Positions 51,151-60,649 of a stretch of 64,000 nucleotides of DNA are shown here, piece after piece. The notes under the pieces are model-generated. The model saw nothing but the letters and a program-made list of their open reading frames with translations, did no database searches and was not told where the DNA came from. The position numbers were made by a program, and so were the translations under genes. The first letter of the stretch is position 1. Each line of letters starts with the position of its first letter. Source of the stretch: JAEUIV01 sp033763795. Its GTDB lineage: Bacteria; Planctomycetota; Phycisphaerae; Phycisphaerales; UBA1924. The stretch lies in the NCBI GenBank assembly GCA_033763795.1, contig JANRJV010000013.1, positions 62,001-126,000 of the forward strand. The letters run 5' to 3'.

Positions 51151-52029
51151 TTAGCGCGGGGTCGACGCGGCGCCGGCGTGGTGGCGGGCCCGGGCGAGCA
51201 CGTCGTTCAGCCCTGAGTGCGAGAGCAGATAGGCGGGGTTGAAGACTTTGGTGCCCACGGCGAAGACATCGGCGCCCGCGGAGGCGTAGTCGTCGACGTC
51301 CTGGGGAGTGGTGATCCCGCCGCCGCCGATGATGAGGACGCCGGGGGCGGGGGCGGGCGCGGGGATGGGGGATGACGGGTCGGCGGTGTGGGGCTGCGTG
51401 CGGGCGGGAGCGTCCGCGTGCCGGGCGGCGATCGTGCGCACGTCGAGGATGCACTGGATGGCGACGGGCTTGAGGGGCTTGCCGCTGACGCCGCCGGCGG
51501 GGACGGGGATGGTGTTGCAGCAGTGGAAGGCGCGGACGCCCGCCTGCAGGGCGGACTGGAACATCTCGCGGTAGTTGACGGGCGGGAGCTTGACGACGAT
51601 GGGCACGCCCGTCGCGACGGCGCGGTCGAAGAGCGAGTCGGGCCAGTTGACGTGGCCGACGTTGGGGCAGCTCATGTTGAGCTCGATGCCCAGGGGCTTG
51701 AGCGCGGCGGCTTTGTCGAGCAGGGTCCACCAGTCGTCGTCGCAGAAGCCGTGGATGGAGACGAGCTTGTCGCGGACGGTCTCGGGGGCCTGCGCGGCGC
51801 GGCGGACGAGCCAGTCGATACCGGGGTTGCGGAGGCCGATCTTGTTGACCCATGCGCCCAGGCGCGGGTAGTAGCGGACGGTGCGGAGAATGCGCCAGAG
51901 TCGGCCGGGGCGGCGGGCCGCGGTGAAGGTGCCGAGGGTCGGGGTGCAGCCCGCGGGCTGGATGTAGTTGCCGAAGGGAGCGGAGATGACCAGTGGCTGG
52001 AGCGCCGGCTTGGCTGAGGGTGTGGTCAC
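51151..52029 (-). CDS. Dihydroorotate-dehydrogenase-like FMN protein
   Basis: A 292-residue TIM-barrel protein of the PyrD family, which oxidises dihydroorotate in pyrimidine synthesis. Visible are SAPFGNYIQPAGCTPTLGTF, NKIGLRNPGIDW, the active segment IELNMSCPNVG, VIVKLPPVN near the barrel centre, and the FMN-phosphate loop VLIIGGGGITTPQDVDDY. An Ala/Pro-rich insertion lies just before that loop. The GTG at 52029 is chosen because it avoids overlapping the upstream gene; ATG 52131 would overlap the end of the GH31 gene by 41 bases. Whether it is the main PyrD or a paralogue cannot be told here. Confidence 0.75.
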   Translation of the reverse strand: MTTPSAKPALQPLVISAPFGNYIQPAGCTPTLGTFTAARRPGRLWRILRTVRYYPRLGAWVNKIGLRNPGIDWLVRRAAQAPETVRDKLVSIHGFCDDDWWTLLDKAAALKPLGIELNMSCPNVGHVNWPDSLFDRAVATGVPIVVKLPPVNYREMFQSALQAGVRAFHCCNTIPVPAGGVSGKPLKPVAIQCILDVRTIAARHADAPARTQPHTADPSSPIPAPAPAPGVLIIGGGGITTPQDVDDYASAGADVFAVGTKVFNPAYLLSHSGLNDVLARARHHAGAASTPR

Positions 52030-52090
52030 GGCGTGAGAGATCGTAGACGAGCGGCGATGCCGCGCCCATCGGGGGCGGGAGTGCGGTCTG

Positions 52091-55000
52091 TCAGCGCATG
52101 GAGACGCCGCGGAGCGGTGCGCCGGCGTCATCGAGCAGGTGTGCGCCGAAGCACCAGGCGCCCGCGCCCTGGGTGATCTTCAGGAGGATGGTGTTCTCGC
52201 CGGCAGCGAGGCTGATGGGCACGGCGTCCTGCTTGCTGCCGTAGCCGCGCTGCACGTCGTTGCGGTGGATCTCCCGGCCGTTGACCCAGACGATGACACC
52301 GTCGTCGGAGCCGAGGGCGAGTCGGCCCGTGACGGGCTTGTCCGCGTGAACGGTGGTCATGGCGTAGGCGACGGCGTTGTCGCGGCGGCTGCCGAAGCAG
52401 GCGTGCAGATCGACGACGAACTCGCGGCGGGGGTCGTCGCCCGCGGAGATGCGCCGCATGACGCGCTTCCAGCCGGCGCGAGCGCCGGATTGGAGGGGGT
52501 AGGTGGCGGTGGGGGCGGGGGCGAGTTCGCCCGCGGCTTCGGGGCCGAAACGCGTGGCGATGGCCTGCTCGACCGGGCAATCCCAGGGGCCCACGACATA
52601 CCACGCGTTGATCGACGGGAGGAGAGTCTCGTGGTAGGCAAGAACGACTTCGCCGGCGCCTTTGCGGAGGACGAGGTCGACGTGCACGCCTGCGATCTGG
52701 AGCGGCAGGCCGGCGGTCCATGTGGTGCGGGCGACGAGCGCCTCGGCCTGCAGAGGTCCGGCGGCGTGGGAGTCGCCCGCGACGATGCTCCACGAGGCGG
52801 GGGCGACGATGCGCAGTTCGCCCGTGATCCCTTCGAGCGCGGCGGATGCGTCACCGATGCCGGCGGCGCGGGCGATGGTGATGACGCGGCCGGGCTCGGC
52901 GGGGTCGCTCTGGATGTCGACGCTTGAGGTCACGCCCAGGAGTCGGGCGACGGCTTCGGATCGGGCCGCCGCGGGGGCGGTGCACCGCGAGACATCCACC
53001 GCGAGCTTCCAGCGCGAATCGGCGTCGAAGGGGCGCAGCGACTGGGCATCGCCCCGGGCTTCGATCGCGGCGCGGCGAAGCTCGCCCCGGGAGGCGCGCT
53101 GCAGCAGCGGGGGGGCGTCCTGACCGAGGAGGGCGGCGAGGGAGTCGTAGAGCTTGAGCGTGCCGTGCAGCCCCGCGCGGAGGGGCGACTCGTCCCGGCC
53201 GTCGAGCGTGAGGCGGACGCTGCGGGGGCGGCGGACGGAGGCGGGGGCGAGGCGGACGACGTTGGTGAGCTTGGCGTGGTCGTACCACCAGCCGGGGCCG
53301 GATTGGTCGGGTCCCGAGAGCATGGGTAGCTCGCGGCCGTCCTCGGCGGCGCTGCGCGCGGGCCAGCGGTCGACGAAGCGGATCTCGTAGCCCCGCTGGT
53401 CGCGCATGCCGTCGAACGAGCCCTCGGCGGCGTGGATGTCGAGGATGAGCTGGTCGTCGGTGCGGCGGAGGGCGAACGTGGTGCGGGCGAACTGGTCGGA
53501 CTGGTATCCGGCGGACTCGCCGTCGTCTTCGTAGAGGGCGCCGCAGCCGACCTCGTCGCGGAAGCGGGCGGCGACGGTGCCGCCGGGCCAGACGATCAGG
53601 CCGACGGGGTCGAGGGGCTTCTCGCTCGACCAGCGGACAGCGGCGGGCATGGTGGGGATGACGGCGCCGCCGCGGGCGAAGATGAGGTTGTCCTCGAGGG
53701 GGACGAGGGCGGCCTGCTCGGCGGGGCCCTCGACGGTCTCGCCGGTGTGCCAGTTGGTCCAGGTGCCGGGCGGCAGCCACCAGCGCGCGGGAGCGGCGCG
53801 GCTGACGGGGTCGGAGGGGGTGGCGACGGGGGCGCAGAGGAGGTCGTCGCCGAACATGTACTGGCCCTGCCAGTGATAGGCGCCGTCGAGGGCGGGCCAG
53901 TGGTAGTAGAGCGGGCGGCAGAGGGGCAGGGCGGTGTCGTAGCAGCGGCGCGCGGCGGTGTAGATGTAGGGGAGGAGTCGGTAGCGGAGCCTGAAGGACT
54001 CGCGCATGACGCTGAACTCGCGCGTGCCGAAGGCCCAGATGCGGCGTTCGCCCAGTGGGTTCTTGCTGGTGTGGGTGCGGAGGACGGGGCTGAAGGCGGC
54101 GAATTGAACCCAGCGCGTGTAGAGCTCGGGCTCGACGGGGCCGGGCTGGTGGCCGCCTATGTCGTGGCTCCAGTAGGCGTAGCCGACGTTGCCGGCCTGC
54201 GCGGTGAAGGCGGGCTGGAAGGCGAGGCTGCCCCATGTGCTGTAGGTGTCGCCGCTGAAGCCGATGGGGTAGCGGTGGTTGCCGAGTCCTCCCCAGCGGC
54301 TGAAGATGAGCGGCCGTCTGCCGCGGCGCGCGTTCGAGGGGTCGCGCGCGTCGTCCTGGCGGACTTCCATGTCGACCCAGTGCAGGTAGTTCAGCCACCA
54401 GAGCGGGTCGAGGCCGGCGATGCGCGTGGTCGTGCCCTGCTGCCAGTCCATCCACCAGAAGTCGACGCCCTGCTTTTCGAGCGGCCAGTGGAGCCGGCGG
54501 AAGTAGCTCTCGACGAAGCGGCGGTCGGTGCAGTCGAAGGGGACGCGCTCCGCGACGCCGGGATCGAGGCCCAGGTCGCGGCAGATGTCGGCGAAGGCGG
54601 CTTCGTGGCGGCCCACGCCGTCGGCCGGGTGCAGGTTGAGCGTGATCTGGAGTGCGTGCTCATCGGTCCAGCGGAGGAAGCCCTCGGGGTCGGGGAAGAA
54701 CTTCGGGTTCCAGGTGTAGCCCGTCCAGCCATCGAGGTGCCAGTCCATGTCGATGACGAGGACGTCGAGGGGCACGTCATGCTCGCGGAACTCGTGGATG
54801 AGCTTCTTGAGCTCCTCGTCGGAGTACTCCCAGTAGCGGCTCCACCAGACGCCGAAGACGTAGCGCGGCGGGAGGGGGATGGGCCCGGCCACGCGGGTGA
54901 AGTCGCGGAGGGCGGCCTTGTAGTCGTGGCCGAAGCCGAAGAAGTACCAGTCGAGGGCGGCTGCGTCGCGGCGCCGGGTGGCCCATGGCCACGGGCCGAC

Positions 55001-55495
55001 GTGAGGAAGATCGCGACCCGCCGGAGCCGCGGCGGGATCGAGCACGAGGCTTGTGGAATCGTCCCAGACGGCCCAGCCATCGCGCGAGAGGATGCCCGGT
55101 TCGACGGAGCACGAGCCGTCGACGCCGTCGAGCGTGCGGACGGTTCCGCCGAGGTTCGCGGCGTCGTCGGCGCCGGGGGTCCACGTGACGGCGTTGCCGC
55201 GCACGCCGAGCCTGACGGAAAGGTTGCCGGCGTGAAAGGGGCGGCCGTCGGGGCGGTACTCGAGGCGGAGGCGGTCGGTCCGGACGAGGAGCGAGCCGCC
55301 GGCGCGTTCGACTTGGAAGGGTGGGGGATCGAGCCTGCGATTGACGAAGGCCTGTGACGCGCGGTCTTCAAAGACGCCCGAGGCGGACCACTCCATGCGG
55401 ATGAGTCGGTCCGTCAGCACGGTGAACCGGGCGGACCCGTCCGACGCGGGCACGACCGCCCGCTCGTCGGGCACGGGGTTCCATTGCTCGTTCAT
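52091..55495 (-). CDS. GH31 family alpha-glycosidase with C-terminal ancillary domains
   Basis: GH31 enzymes remove alpha-linked glucose or xylose from glycan ends. The 1134-residue protein has the N-terminal beta domain, then the barrel with RYVFGVWWSRYWEYSDEELKKL, DVLVIDMDWH, the nucleophile D350 in FWWMDWQQGT, and the acid/base GFSGDTYSTWGSL. DIGGHQPGPVEPELYTRWVQFAAFSPVLRTHTS follows, then the usual C-terminal beta domains with YEDDGES. About the last 300 residues form two further domains, the last (VNGREIHRNDVQRGYGSKQDAV) like binding modules of planctomycete glycosidases. No signal peptide is present with the ATG 55495 start, so a cytosolic enzyme is likely. Confidence 0.92.
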   Translation of the reverse strand: MNEQWNPVPDERAVVPASDGSARFTVLTDRLIRMEWSASGVFEDRASQAFVNRRLDPPPFQVERAGGSLLVRTDRLRLEYRPDGRPFHAGNLSVRLGVRGNAVTWTPGADDAANLGGTVRTLDGVDGSCSVEPGILSRDGWAVWDDSTSLVLDPAAAPAGRDLPHVGPWPWATRRRDAAALDWYFFGFGHDYKAALRDFTRVAGPIPLPPRYVFGVWWSRYWEYSDEELKKLIHEFREHDVPLDVLVIDMDWHLDGWTGYTWNPKFFPDPEGFLRWTDEHALQITLNLHPADGVGRHEAAFADICRDLGLDPGVAERVPFDCTDRRFVESYFRRLHWPLEKQGVDFWWMDWQQGTTTRIAGLDPLWWLNYLHWVDMEVRQDDARDPSNARRGRRPLIFSRWGGLGNHRYPIGFSGDTYSTWGSLAFQPAFTAQAGNVGYAYWSHDIGGHQPGPVEPELYTRWVQFAAFSPVLRTHTSKNPLGERRIWAFGTREFSVMRESFRLRYRLLPYIYTAARRCYDTALPLCRPLYYHWPALDGAYHWQGQYMFGDDLLCAPVATPSDPVSRAAPARWWLPPGTWTNWHTGETVEGPAEQAALVPLEDNLIFARGGAVIPTMPAAVRWSSEKPLDPVGLIVWPGGTVAARFRDEVGCGALYEDDGESAGYQSDQFARTTFALRRTDDQLILDIHAAEGSFDGMRDQRGYEIRFVDRWPARSAAEDGRELPMLSGPDQSGPGWWYDHAKLTNVVRLAPASVRRPRSVRLTLDGRDESPLRAGLHGTLKLYDSLAALLGQDAPPLLQRASRGELRRAAIEARGDAQSLRPFDADSRWKLAVDVSRCTAPAAARSEAVARLLGVTSSVDIQSDPAEPGRVITIARAAGIGDASAALEGITGELRIVAPASWSIVAGDSHAAGPLQAEALVARTTWTAGLPLQIAGVHVDLVLRKGAGEVVLAYHETLLPSINAWYVVGPWDCPVEQAIATRFGPEAAGELAPAPTATYPLQSGARAGWKRVMRRISAGDDPRREFVVDLHACFGSRRDNAVAYAMTTVHADKPVTGRLALGSDDGVIVWVNGREIHRNDVQRGYGSKQDAVPISLAAGENTILLKITQGAGAWCFGAHLLDDAGAPLRGVSMR

Positions 55496-55678
55496 GCGCT
55501 GCGATCCTGTCGATGTCGCCCAGATCCAGAGCGACGCGGAGATGAACCACGAAGCCGCCATGGGGGAGGCGGATGCTAACGGAAAGTGCGAGCACGCCGG
55601 GCGAGCGGGAGCGGGCGCGGCGGCCCGGTTTCCGCGCCGGGGCTACGCTCTGTGCTGGACGCAAAGGGAGCTGTCGCG

Positions 55679-56950
55679 ATGCTGGACGTGCTGGCGGTGT
55701 GGGTGTGCGTGGTCGTGGCGCAGGTCGGGCCTGCGGCCGAGGGTGCGCCGGGGGCACAGGCGCAGCGGGACGGGGCCGAGGGCTTCGATCTGGGGCGGCT
55801 GCAGGCGACGCCTGAATTCTGGGTCCGGCCCGGGTACGTCGTGACGCGGGTCGCGAGCGATATCGAGGCCGCACGGTTCATGGAGTTCGATGATCGCGGG
55901 ACGCTGTACGTGTCGAGCCCCGGCGGGACGATCGTGACGCTGCGGGACGAGAACGCCGACGGGTGGTACGAGACGCGGGGCGCGTTCGTGCGCAATATGC
56001 AGTCCGTGCACGGGCTGCACTTTCACAACGGCTGGATGTGGTTCACGACGTCGGGGCTGGTGTGGAAGGCGCGGGACCGCGACGGGGACGGGGCGCACGA
56101 CGATCTGCAGCAGGTCACGGACACGGGCGACATGCCGCAGGGGGGCAACCACTGGTGGCGCAGCATCCTCGTGACCGATCGGCACTACTACACGGGCATC
56201 GGCGACTCGGGCAACATCAGCGACGAGAGCGGGACGGACCGCCAGAAGATCTTCCGTTTCAACCTCGACGGGTCGGGGAAGACGCTCTTTGCGTCGGGGG
56301 TCCGCAACACGGAGAAGCTGCGCTTCCGCCCCGGCACGGAGGAGATCTGGGGCGTCGACCACGGGTCGGACAACTTTGGCGTGGCGTACGACGAGCGGCC
56401 GGGTCGGCGGCAGCCCATCACGGACTACAACCCGCCGGATGAGTTCAACCGGTACGTGGAGGGCGGCTTCTACGGGCATCCGTTTCTGACGGGTCTGCGC
56501 GTGCCGCGGCCGGAGTTTGCGGAGCGGCCCGACATCGTGGACCTGGCGGCGCGGACGATCGTTCCCGAGTGGTGCTTCCCGGCGCACGCGGCGGCGAACG
56601 CGTTCTGCTTCATTGAGCCCGAACTGAACGCGCGCACGGGGGCGTTCCCGGCTGATCACGGGGGCGACGCGATCGTCGCCTGCCGCGGCTCGTGGAACCG
56701 GACGGAGAAGGCGGGGTACGAGGTGGTGCGCGTGCTGTTCGACAGGGAGACGGGCAAGCCCTTCGGCGCGCTGACGCTGGTGCGGACGCTGTCGGCGCGC
56801 GGGGACATCCTCGCGCGTCCGGTCGACTGCGTGCAGGCGCCGGACGGGTCGGTGTTCTTCTCGTGCGATCACACGAAGGCGGTGTACCGGCTGCGGTCGG
56901 CGGCTCCGGCGTCGGGAGCGCCGGCGGAGCCCGCGGCGGGAGGGAGCTGA
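55679..56950 (+). CDS. Exported PQQ-type sugar dehydrogenase (glucose/sorbosone dehydrogenase-like)
   Basis: A 423-residue beta-propeller protein of the soluble glucose dehydrogenase/sorbosone dehydrogenase group. It starts with a signal peptide (MLDVLAVWVCVVVAQVGPAA). Conserved segments include MEFDDRGTLYVSSPGGTIV, NADGWYETR, SVHGLHFHNGWMWFTTSG, GNHWWRSILVT, FASGVRNTEKLRFRPGTEEIWGVDHGSDN and GGDAIVACRGSWNRTEKAGYEVVRV. GGGAG eight bases before the ATG supports the start over the upstream in-frame ATG. Substrate and cofactor (PQQ or haem-free) are not shown by sequence. The next gene starts only 28 bases on but is unrelated in function. Confidence 0.82.
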   Translation: MLDVLAVWVCVVVAQVGPAAEGAPGAQAQRDGAEGFDLGRLQATPEFWVRPGYVVTRVASDIEAARFMEFDDRGTLYVSSPGGTIVTLRDENADGWYETRGAFVRNMQSVHGLHFHNGWMWFTTSGLVWKARDRDGDGAHDDLQQVTDTGDMPQGGNHWWRSILVTDRHYYTGIGDSGNISDESGTDRQKIFRFNLDGSGKTLFASGVRNTEKLRFRPGTEEIWGVDHGSDNFGVAYDERPGRRQPITDYNPPDEFNRYVEGGFYGHPFLTGLRVPRPEFAERPDIVDLAARTIVPEWCFPAHAAANAFCFIEPELNARTGAFPADHGGDAIVACRGSWNRTEKAGYEVVRVLFDRETGKPFGALTLVRTLSARGDILARPVDCVQAPDGSVFFSCDHTKAVYRLRSAAPASGAPAEPAAGGS

Positions 56951-56977
56951 GCCATCGCGCGCCCATCCGGCGGCCCT

Positions 56978-58129
56978 GTGCTGGGTGTGGGGGAAGCCGG
57001 CGTGTTCTGCGCGCCGGGGCGGGGGCCGGGCTTTCACATCGACCCGTGGCGGCCGGTGGAACGAGCCGTCGTGACGCACGCGCACACGGATCATGCGCAC
57101 TGGGGACACAAGGCGTACATCTGCTCAACCACGTGCGCGCCGGTTCTCAAGGCGCGCTACGGCGCGGAGCTGCCGACACAGCCGCTGGCGTACGGCGAGG
57201 CGGTGACGATCGGCGACGTGCGCGTGTCGCTGCACCCGGCGGGGCACGTGCTGGGCTCGGCGCAGGTGCTGCTGGAATCTCAACGGGGGATCGGCCTGCG
57301 CTTCGCGGGGACGGAGCCGTGGGAGCCCGTGCGGCGGGTCGTGATCTCGGGCGATTACAAGCTGCAGCGCGATCCGACGGCCGAGCCGTTCGAGCCCGTG
57401 GCGTGCGACGCGTTCATCACGGAGTCGACGTTCGGGCTGCCGATCTTCCGGTGGTGTGATCCGGCGGAAGTGTTCGATGAGATCAACTCGTGGTGGCGGC
57501 AGAACATCGAGCGCGGCCGAACTTCGATGATCTACGCCTACGCGCTGGGGAAGGCGCAGCGGCTGCTGGCGGGGCTCGACCCCTCCATCGGGCCCGTGCT
57601 GGTGCACGGGGCGATCACGAAGCTGCTGCCGGCGTATGCGGCGGCGGGGCACGCGTTCGCGCACGTGAAGCACGCGGGGCTCGACGAAGCGAAGCGGTTC
57701 CGCGGGCGGGCGATGGTCATCGCGCCGCAGGCGGCGCAGCACACCCCCTGGCTCCGCAAGTTTGCGCCGGTGTCGGACGCGGTGGCGTCCGGCTGGGCGA
57801 CCGTGCGCGGCACGCGGCGGCGGCGCGCGATCGACCGTGGATTCGTGCTGTCGGATCACGCGGACTGGCCGGGTCTGCTGCAGTCGGTGGAGTCGAGCGG
57901 CGCAAGCATCGTCGGGGTCACGCACGGGTACTCGCAGACGCTGGCCCAGTGGCTTAGCGAGCGGGGGAAGCGAACGTTCACGATCGAGACGCGCTGGGTC
58001 GGGGAGGCGCCGGATGAGGCGGCGGCGGAGGCGGAGCCGGACTCGGGCGCGGAACTCCTTGACGGGGCGGCGGGCGGCGGTGCGGATGAGCGGGGCGCGC
58101 TCGACGGGGCGGAAGGCGGATCGACGTGA
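56978..58129 (+). CDS. Ligase-associated MBL-fold DNA exonuclease
   Basis: A metallo-beta-lactamase/beta-CASP nuclease of the type found next to bacterial LigB-like ligases. The 383 residues have HxHxDH at residues 34-39 (THAHTDH), the LHPAGHVLGSAQVL segment, ISGDYKLQRDPTAEPFE, the FITESTFGLPIF motif and the late histidine VLSDHADWPGLL. A GTG at 56978 gives the family's usual LGVGEAGVFCAPG opening. It overlaps the DNA ligase gene by four bases (GTGA), so the pair is coupled. The last 40 residues are an acidic/Ala-Gly tail. Confidence 0.9.
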   Translation: MLGVGEAGVFCAPGRGPGFHIDPWRPVERAVVTHAHTDHAHWGHKAYICSTTCAPVLKARYGAELPTQPLAYGEAVTIGDVRVSLHPAGHVLGSAQVLLESQRGIGLRFAGTEPWEPVRRVVISGDYKLQRDPTAEPFEPVACDAFITESTFGLPIFRWCDPAEVFDEINSWWRQNIERGRTSMIYAYALGKAQRLLAGLDPSIGPVLVHGAITKLLPAYAAAGHAFAHVKHAGLDEAKRFRGRAMVIAPQAAQHTPWLRKFAPVSDAVASGWATVRGTRRRRAIDRGFVLSDHADWPGLLQSVESSGASIVGVTHGYSQTLAQWLSERGKRTFTIETRWVGEAPDEAAAEAEPDSGAELLDGAAGGGADERGALDGAEGGST

Positions 58130-59751
58130 AGCGCTTCACGCGTTTGTACGACGAGCTGGACGCGACGACGCGCACGTCGGAGAAGGAGGCGGCGCTGGAG
58201 GCGTACTTCCGAGAGGCGCCGCCGGCGGACGCCGCGTGGGCTCTCGCGCTGCTGACGGGGCGCCGACCGCGTCGCGGGGTGAGCCCGCGGCAGCTGCGCG
58301 ACTGGGCCGCGGAGCACACGGGGCTTCCCGCGTGGCTGATCGATGAGTGCTACGACGCGGTCGGGGATCTGTCGGAGACGATCGCGCTGCTTCTGCCCCG
58401 GTGCGACGAGGCGGGGACGGGCCGGGCGGTCGAGTACCCGCTGCACCGCGTGATCAACGAGTTCGTTGCGCCGCTGGCGTCGATGGCGGAGCCCCAGAAG
58501 CGCGGGCTGATCGTGCGGCTGTGGCAGGAGCTGGAGCCCCGGCAGCGGTACATCCTTCACAAGCTGATCTCGGGATCGTTCCGCGTCGGGGCGGCGCGCC
58601 GGTTGGTCGTGCGGGCGCTGGCGCGGGTGGCGGAGATTGAACCGGCGCTGATGGAGCATCGGCTGCTGGGCAGCTGGCTCCCGACTGCTCAGGACCTCGC
58701 CGCACTGATGAGCCCGGCGGGGGCGGCGGACGATCCGGCGCGGCCTTACCCGTTCTTCCTCGCGTCGCAGCTCGACGATCCGCCCGAAACGCTCGGCGAG
58801 CGCGCGGAGTGGCTGGCGGAGTGGAAGTGGGACGGGATCCGCGCGCAGCTGATTCACAGGGGCGCAGCGCCCGGGCCGTCGACCGCGGTTCTGTGGACGC
58901 GGGGGGAGGAAATCGCATCCGGGGCGTTCCCGGAGCTTGTCGCCGCGGCCCGGGAGTTTCCGGTGGGGACGGTGCTCGACGGGGAGGTGCTGGCGTGGGA
59001 GCGAGGGGCGCCGCTGGGGTTCGCGGCGCTGCAACGGCGACTGAACCGTGTGGGCGTGATCCCTTCACTGTTTCCTGATGTGCCGGTCATCTTCATGGCG
59101 TACGACCTGCTGGAGTTGGAAGGGACGGATCAGCGGGCGGTTCCTTTCGAGGAGCGGCGGGCGAGGCTGGAGGCGCTCGTGGAGCGCGTGCCCGAACCGC
59201 ACGTGCTCGTGTCGCCGCTGGTAGAGGGCGCAACTTGGGACGAGCTTGGCAAGCACCGGGCGGGGTCGCGGGACAAGATGGTGGAAGGCCTGATGCTCAA
59301 GCGCATCGGGTCGCGATACGGCGTGGGGCGGACGCGCGGCGACTGGTGGAAATGGAAGATCGAGCCGCTCACCATCGACGCGGTCCTCACGGGCGCGCAG
59401 CGGGGGACGGGCAAGCGGGCGTCGCTGCTGACGGACTACACGTTCTCGGTGTGGCGCGCGGGGGAGCTGGTGCCGATCGCCAAGGCGTACTCGGGGCTGA
59501 CGGACGAGGAGATCCTGGCGGTCGATGCGCTGCTGCGGGGCGCGACGATCGAGCGACGGGGGCCGGTCCGCATCGTGCGGCCCGAGTTGGTCTTCGAACT
59601 GGCGTTCGAGGGCGTTCAGGAGAGCGGGCGGCACCGCTCGGGGGTGGCGCTGCGCTTTCCGCGGATCAGCCGGTGGCGGCGCGACAAGCGGGCCGCTGAT
59701 GCGGACTCGCTGGACGTGCTGCTGGCGATGCTCCGCGCGGCGAAGCGCTAG
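58126..59751 (+). CDS. ATP-dependent DNA ligase (LigB/LigC-type)
   Basis: Seals DNA nicks using ATP. The 541-residue protein has an N-terminal helical DNA-binding domain (LHKLISGSFRVGAARRLVVRALA). The adenylation motif is EWKWDGIRAQ with K234 as the AMP-bound lysine. Further nucleotidyltransferase motifs follow (WTRGEEIASGAFPEL, VLDGEVLAW, FMAYDLLELEG, EGLMLKRIGSRY, WWKWKIEPLTIDAVL), then the OB-fold end. The start is GTG 58126, overlapping the exonuclease stop. In other bacteria the same gene set also holds an Lhr helicase and a phosphoesterase; they are not here. It converges with proC on a shared CTAG. Confidence 0.93.
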   Translation: MKRFTRLYDELDATTRTSEKEAALEAYFREAPPADAAWALALLTGRRPRRGVSPRQLRDWAAEHTGLPAWLIDECYDAVGDLSETIALLLPRCDEAGTGRAVEYPLHRVINEFVAPLASMAEPQKRGLIVRLWQELEPRQRYILHKLISGSFRVGAARRLVVRALARVAEIEPALMEHRLLGSWLPTAQDLAALMSPAGAADDPARPYPFFLASQLDDPPETLGERAEWLAEWKWDGIRAQLIHRGAAPGPSTAVLWTRGEEIASGAFPELVAAAREFPVGTVLDGEVLAWERGAPLGFAALQRRLNRVGVIPSLFPDVPVIFMAYDLLELEGTDQRAVPFEERRARLEALVERVPEPHVLVSPLVEGATWDELGKHRAGSRDKMVEGLMLKRIGSRYGVGRTRGDWWKWKIEPLTIDAVLTGAQRGTGKRASLLTDYTFSVWRAGELVPIAKAYSGLTDEEILAVDALLRGATIERRGPVRIVRPELVFELAFEGVQESGRHRSGVALRFPRISRWRRDKRAADADSLDVLLAMLRAAKR

Positions 59752-60569
59752 AGTCTGGCCAGTTCGGCGCCGCGGTCGCGAGCGGCGAGGATGGCGCGAA
59801 CGAGGCTGTCGCGCGTGGACGCGAGATCGAGAGTGCGACAGGCGGCCTCGGTGGTGCCGCCTTTGCTGGTGACGTCGGCGCGGAGGTCGGCGGGGTTGCG
59901 TTCGGCGGACCGCTCCATGAGGCGCGCGGCCCCGGCGATGACCTGCCGGGTGAAGCGGCGGGCCTGGGCGGAGTCGAAGCCCATCTGAGACGCGGCGAGT
60001 TCCATCGCCTCGGCAAGGTAGTAGACGTACGCGGGCCCGGAGCCGGCGAGCGCCGTGAAGGCGTCCATCAGCGACTCGTCGATGCGTTCGACGACGGGGC
60101 AGCACGCCGAGAGGATGCGCATGGCGAGGCCCTCGTCGCCGGGGCGGGCGGCGCCCGCGAGGGCGACGGCGGCGCAGCCCGCGCCGACCTGAGCGGGCGT
60201 GTTGGGCATGACGCGGATGATGCGCTGCGAGCCCAGCGACCGGGCGAGCCGGTGGCTTGTGGTGCCGGCGAGGATCGAGATGAGGACGCGCGCGGGGAGG
60301 TTCAAGGGTGCGGCGACTGACGCCACGTCCTCCAGCGACTGCGGCTTGACGGCGAGCAGCACCTGCGTGGAGGCGTCCATGAAGCGGGACAGCGCGGCCG
60401 CGTCCGGGACGACCGGCACGCCCAGCGCGGCGACGCGGGCCCGGCGGGCCTCGTCCGGCTCGGCGACGGCGCACTGTTCGGGCGTGAGGGCGCGTGCGGC
60501 GAGCGACCCGGCGATGAGCGCGTGGGCCATGGTGCCGCCGCCGATCGAGACGAGCATGGCTGGGTGCAT
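59748..60569 (-). CDS. proC: Pyrroline-5-carboxylate reductase
   Basis: Last enzyme of proline synthesis, reducing P5C with NAD(P)H. The 273-residue protein starts with the Rossmann motif (VSIGGGTMAHALIAG), then AVKPQSLEDV, LISILAGTTSHRLARSLG, IIRVMPNTPAQVGAGCAA, DAFTALAGSGPAYVYYLAEAM and the C-terminal dimer helices with DVTSKGGTTEAACRTL. ATG 60569 is used; ATG 60557, four codons on, is also possible. Its stop TAG and the ligase stop TAG share the palindrome CTAG. Confidence 0.95.
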   Translation of the reverse strand: MHPAMLVSIGGGTMAHALIAGSLAARALTPEQCAVAEPDEARRARVAALGVPVVPDAAALSRFMDASTQVLLAVKPQSLEDVASVAAPLNLPARVLISILAGTTSHRLARSLGSQRIIRVMPNTPAQVGAGCAAVALAGAARPGDEGLAMRILSACCPVVERIDESLMDAFTALAGSGPAYVYYLAEAMELAASQMGFDSAQARRFTRQVIAGAARLMERSAERNPADLRADVTSKGGTTEAACRTLDLASTRDSLVRAILAARDRGAELARL

Positions 60570-60649
60570 CGACGAAGGGTACAGCGGCGAGTGTGCGGGA
60601 CCGGGGCGCCGGCGTAAAATGGACCGGTCACCCAAGGAGGCGCCGCACG

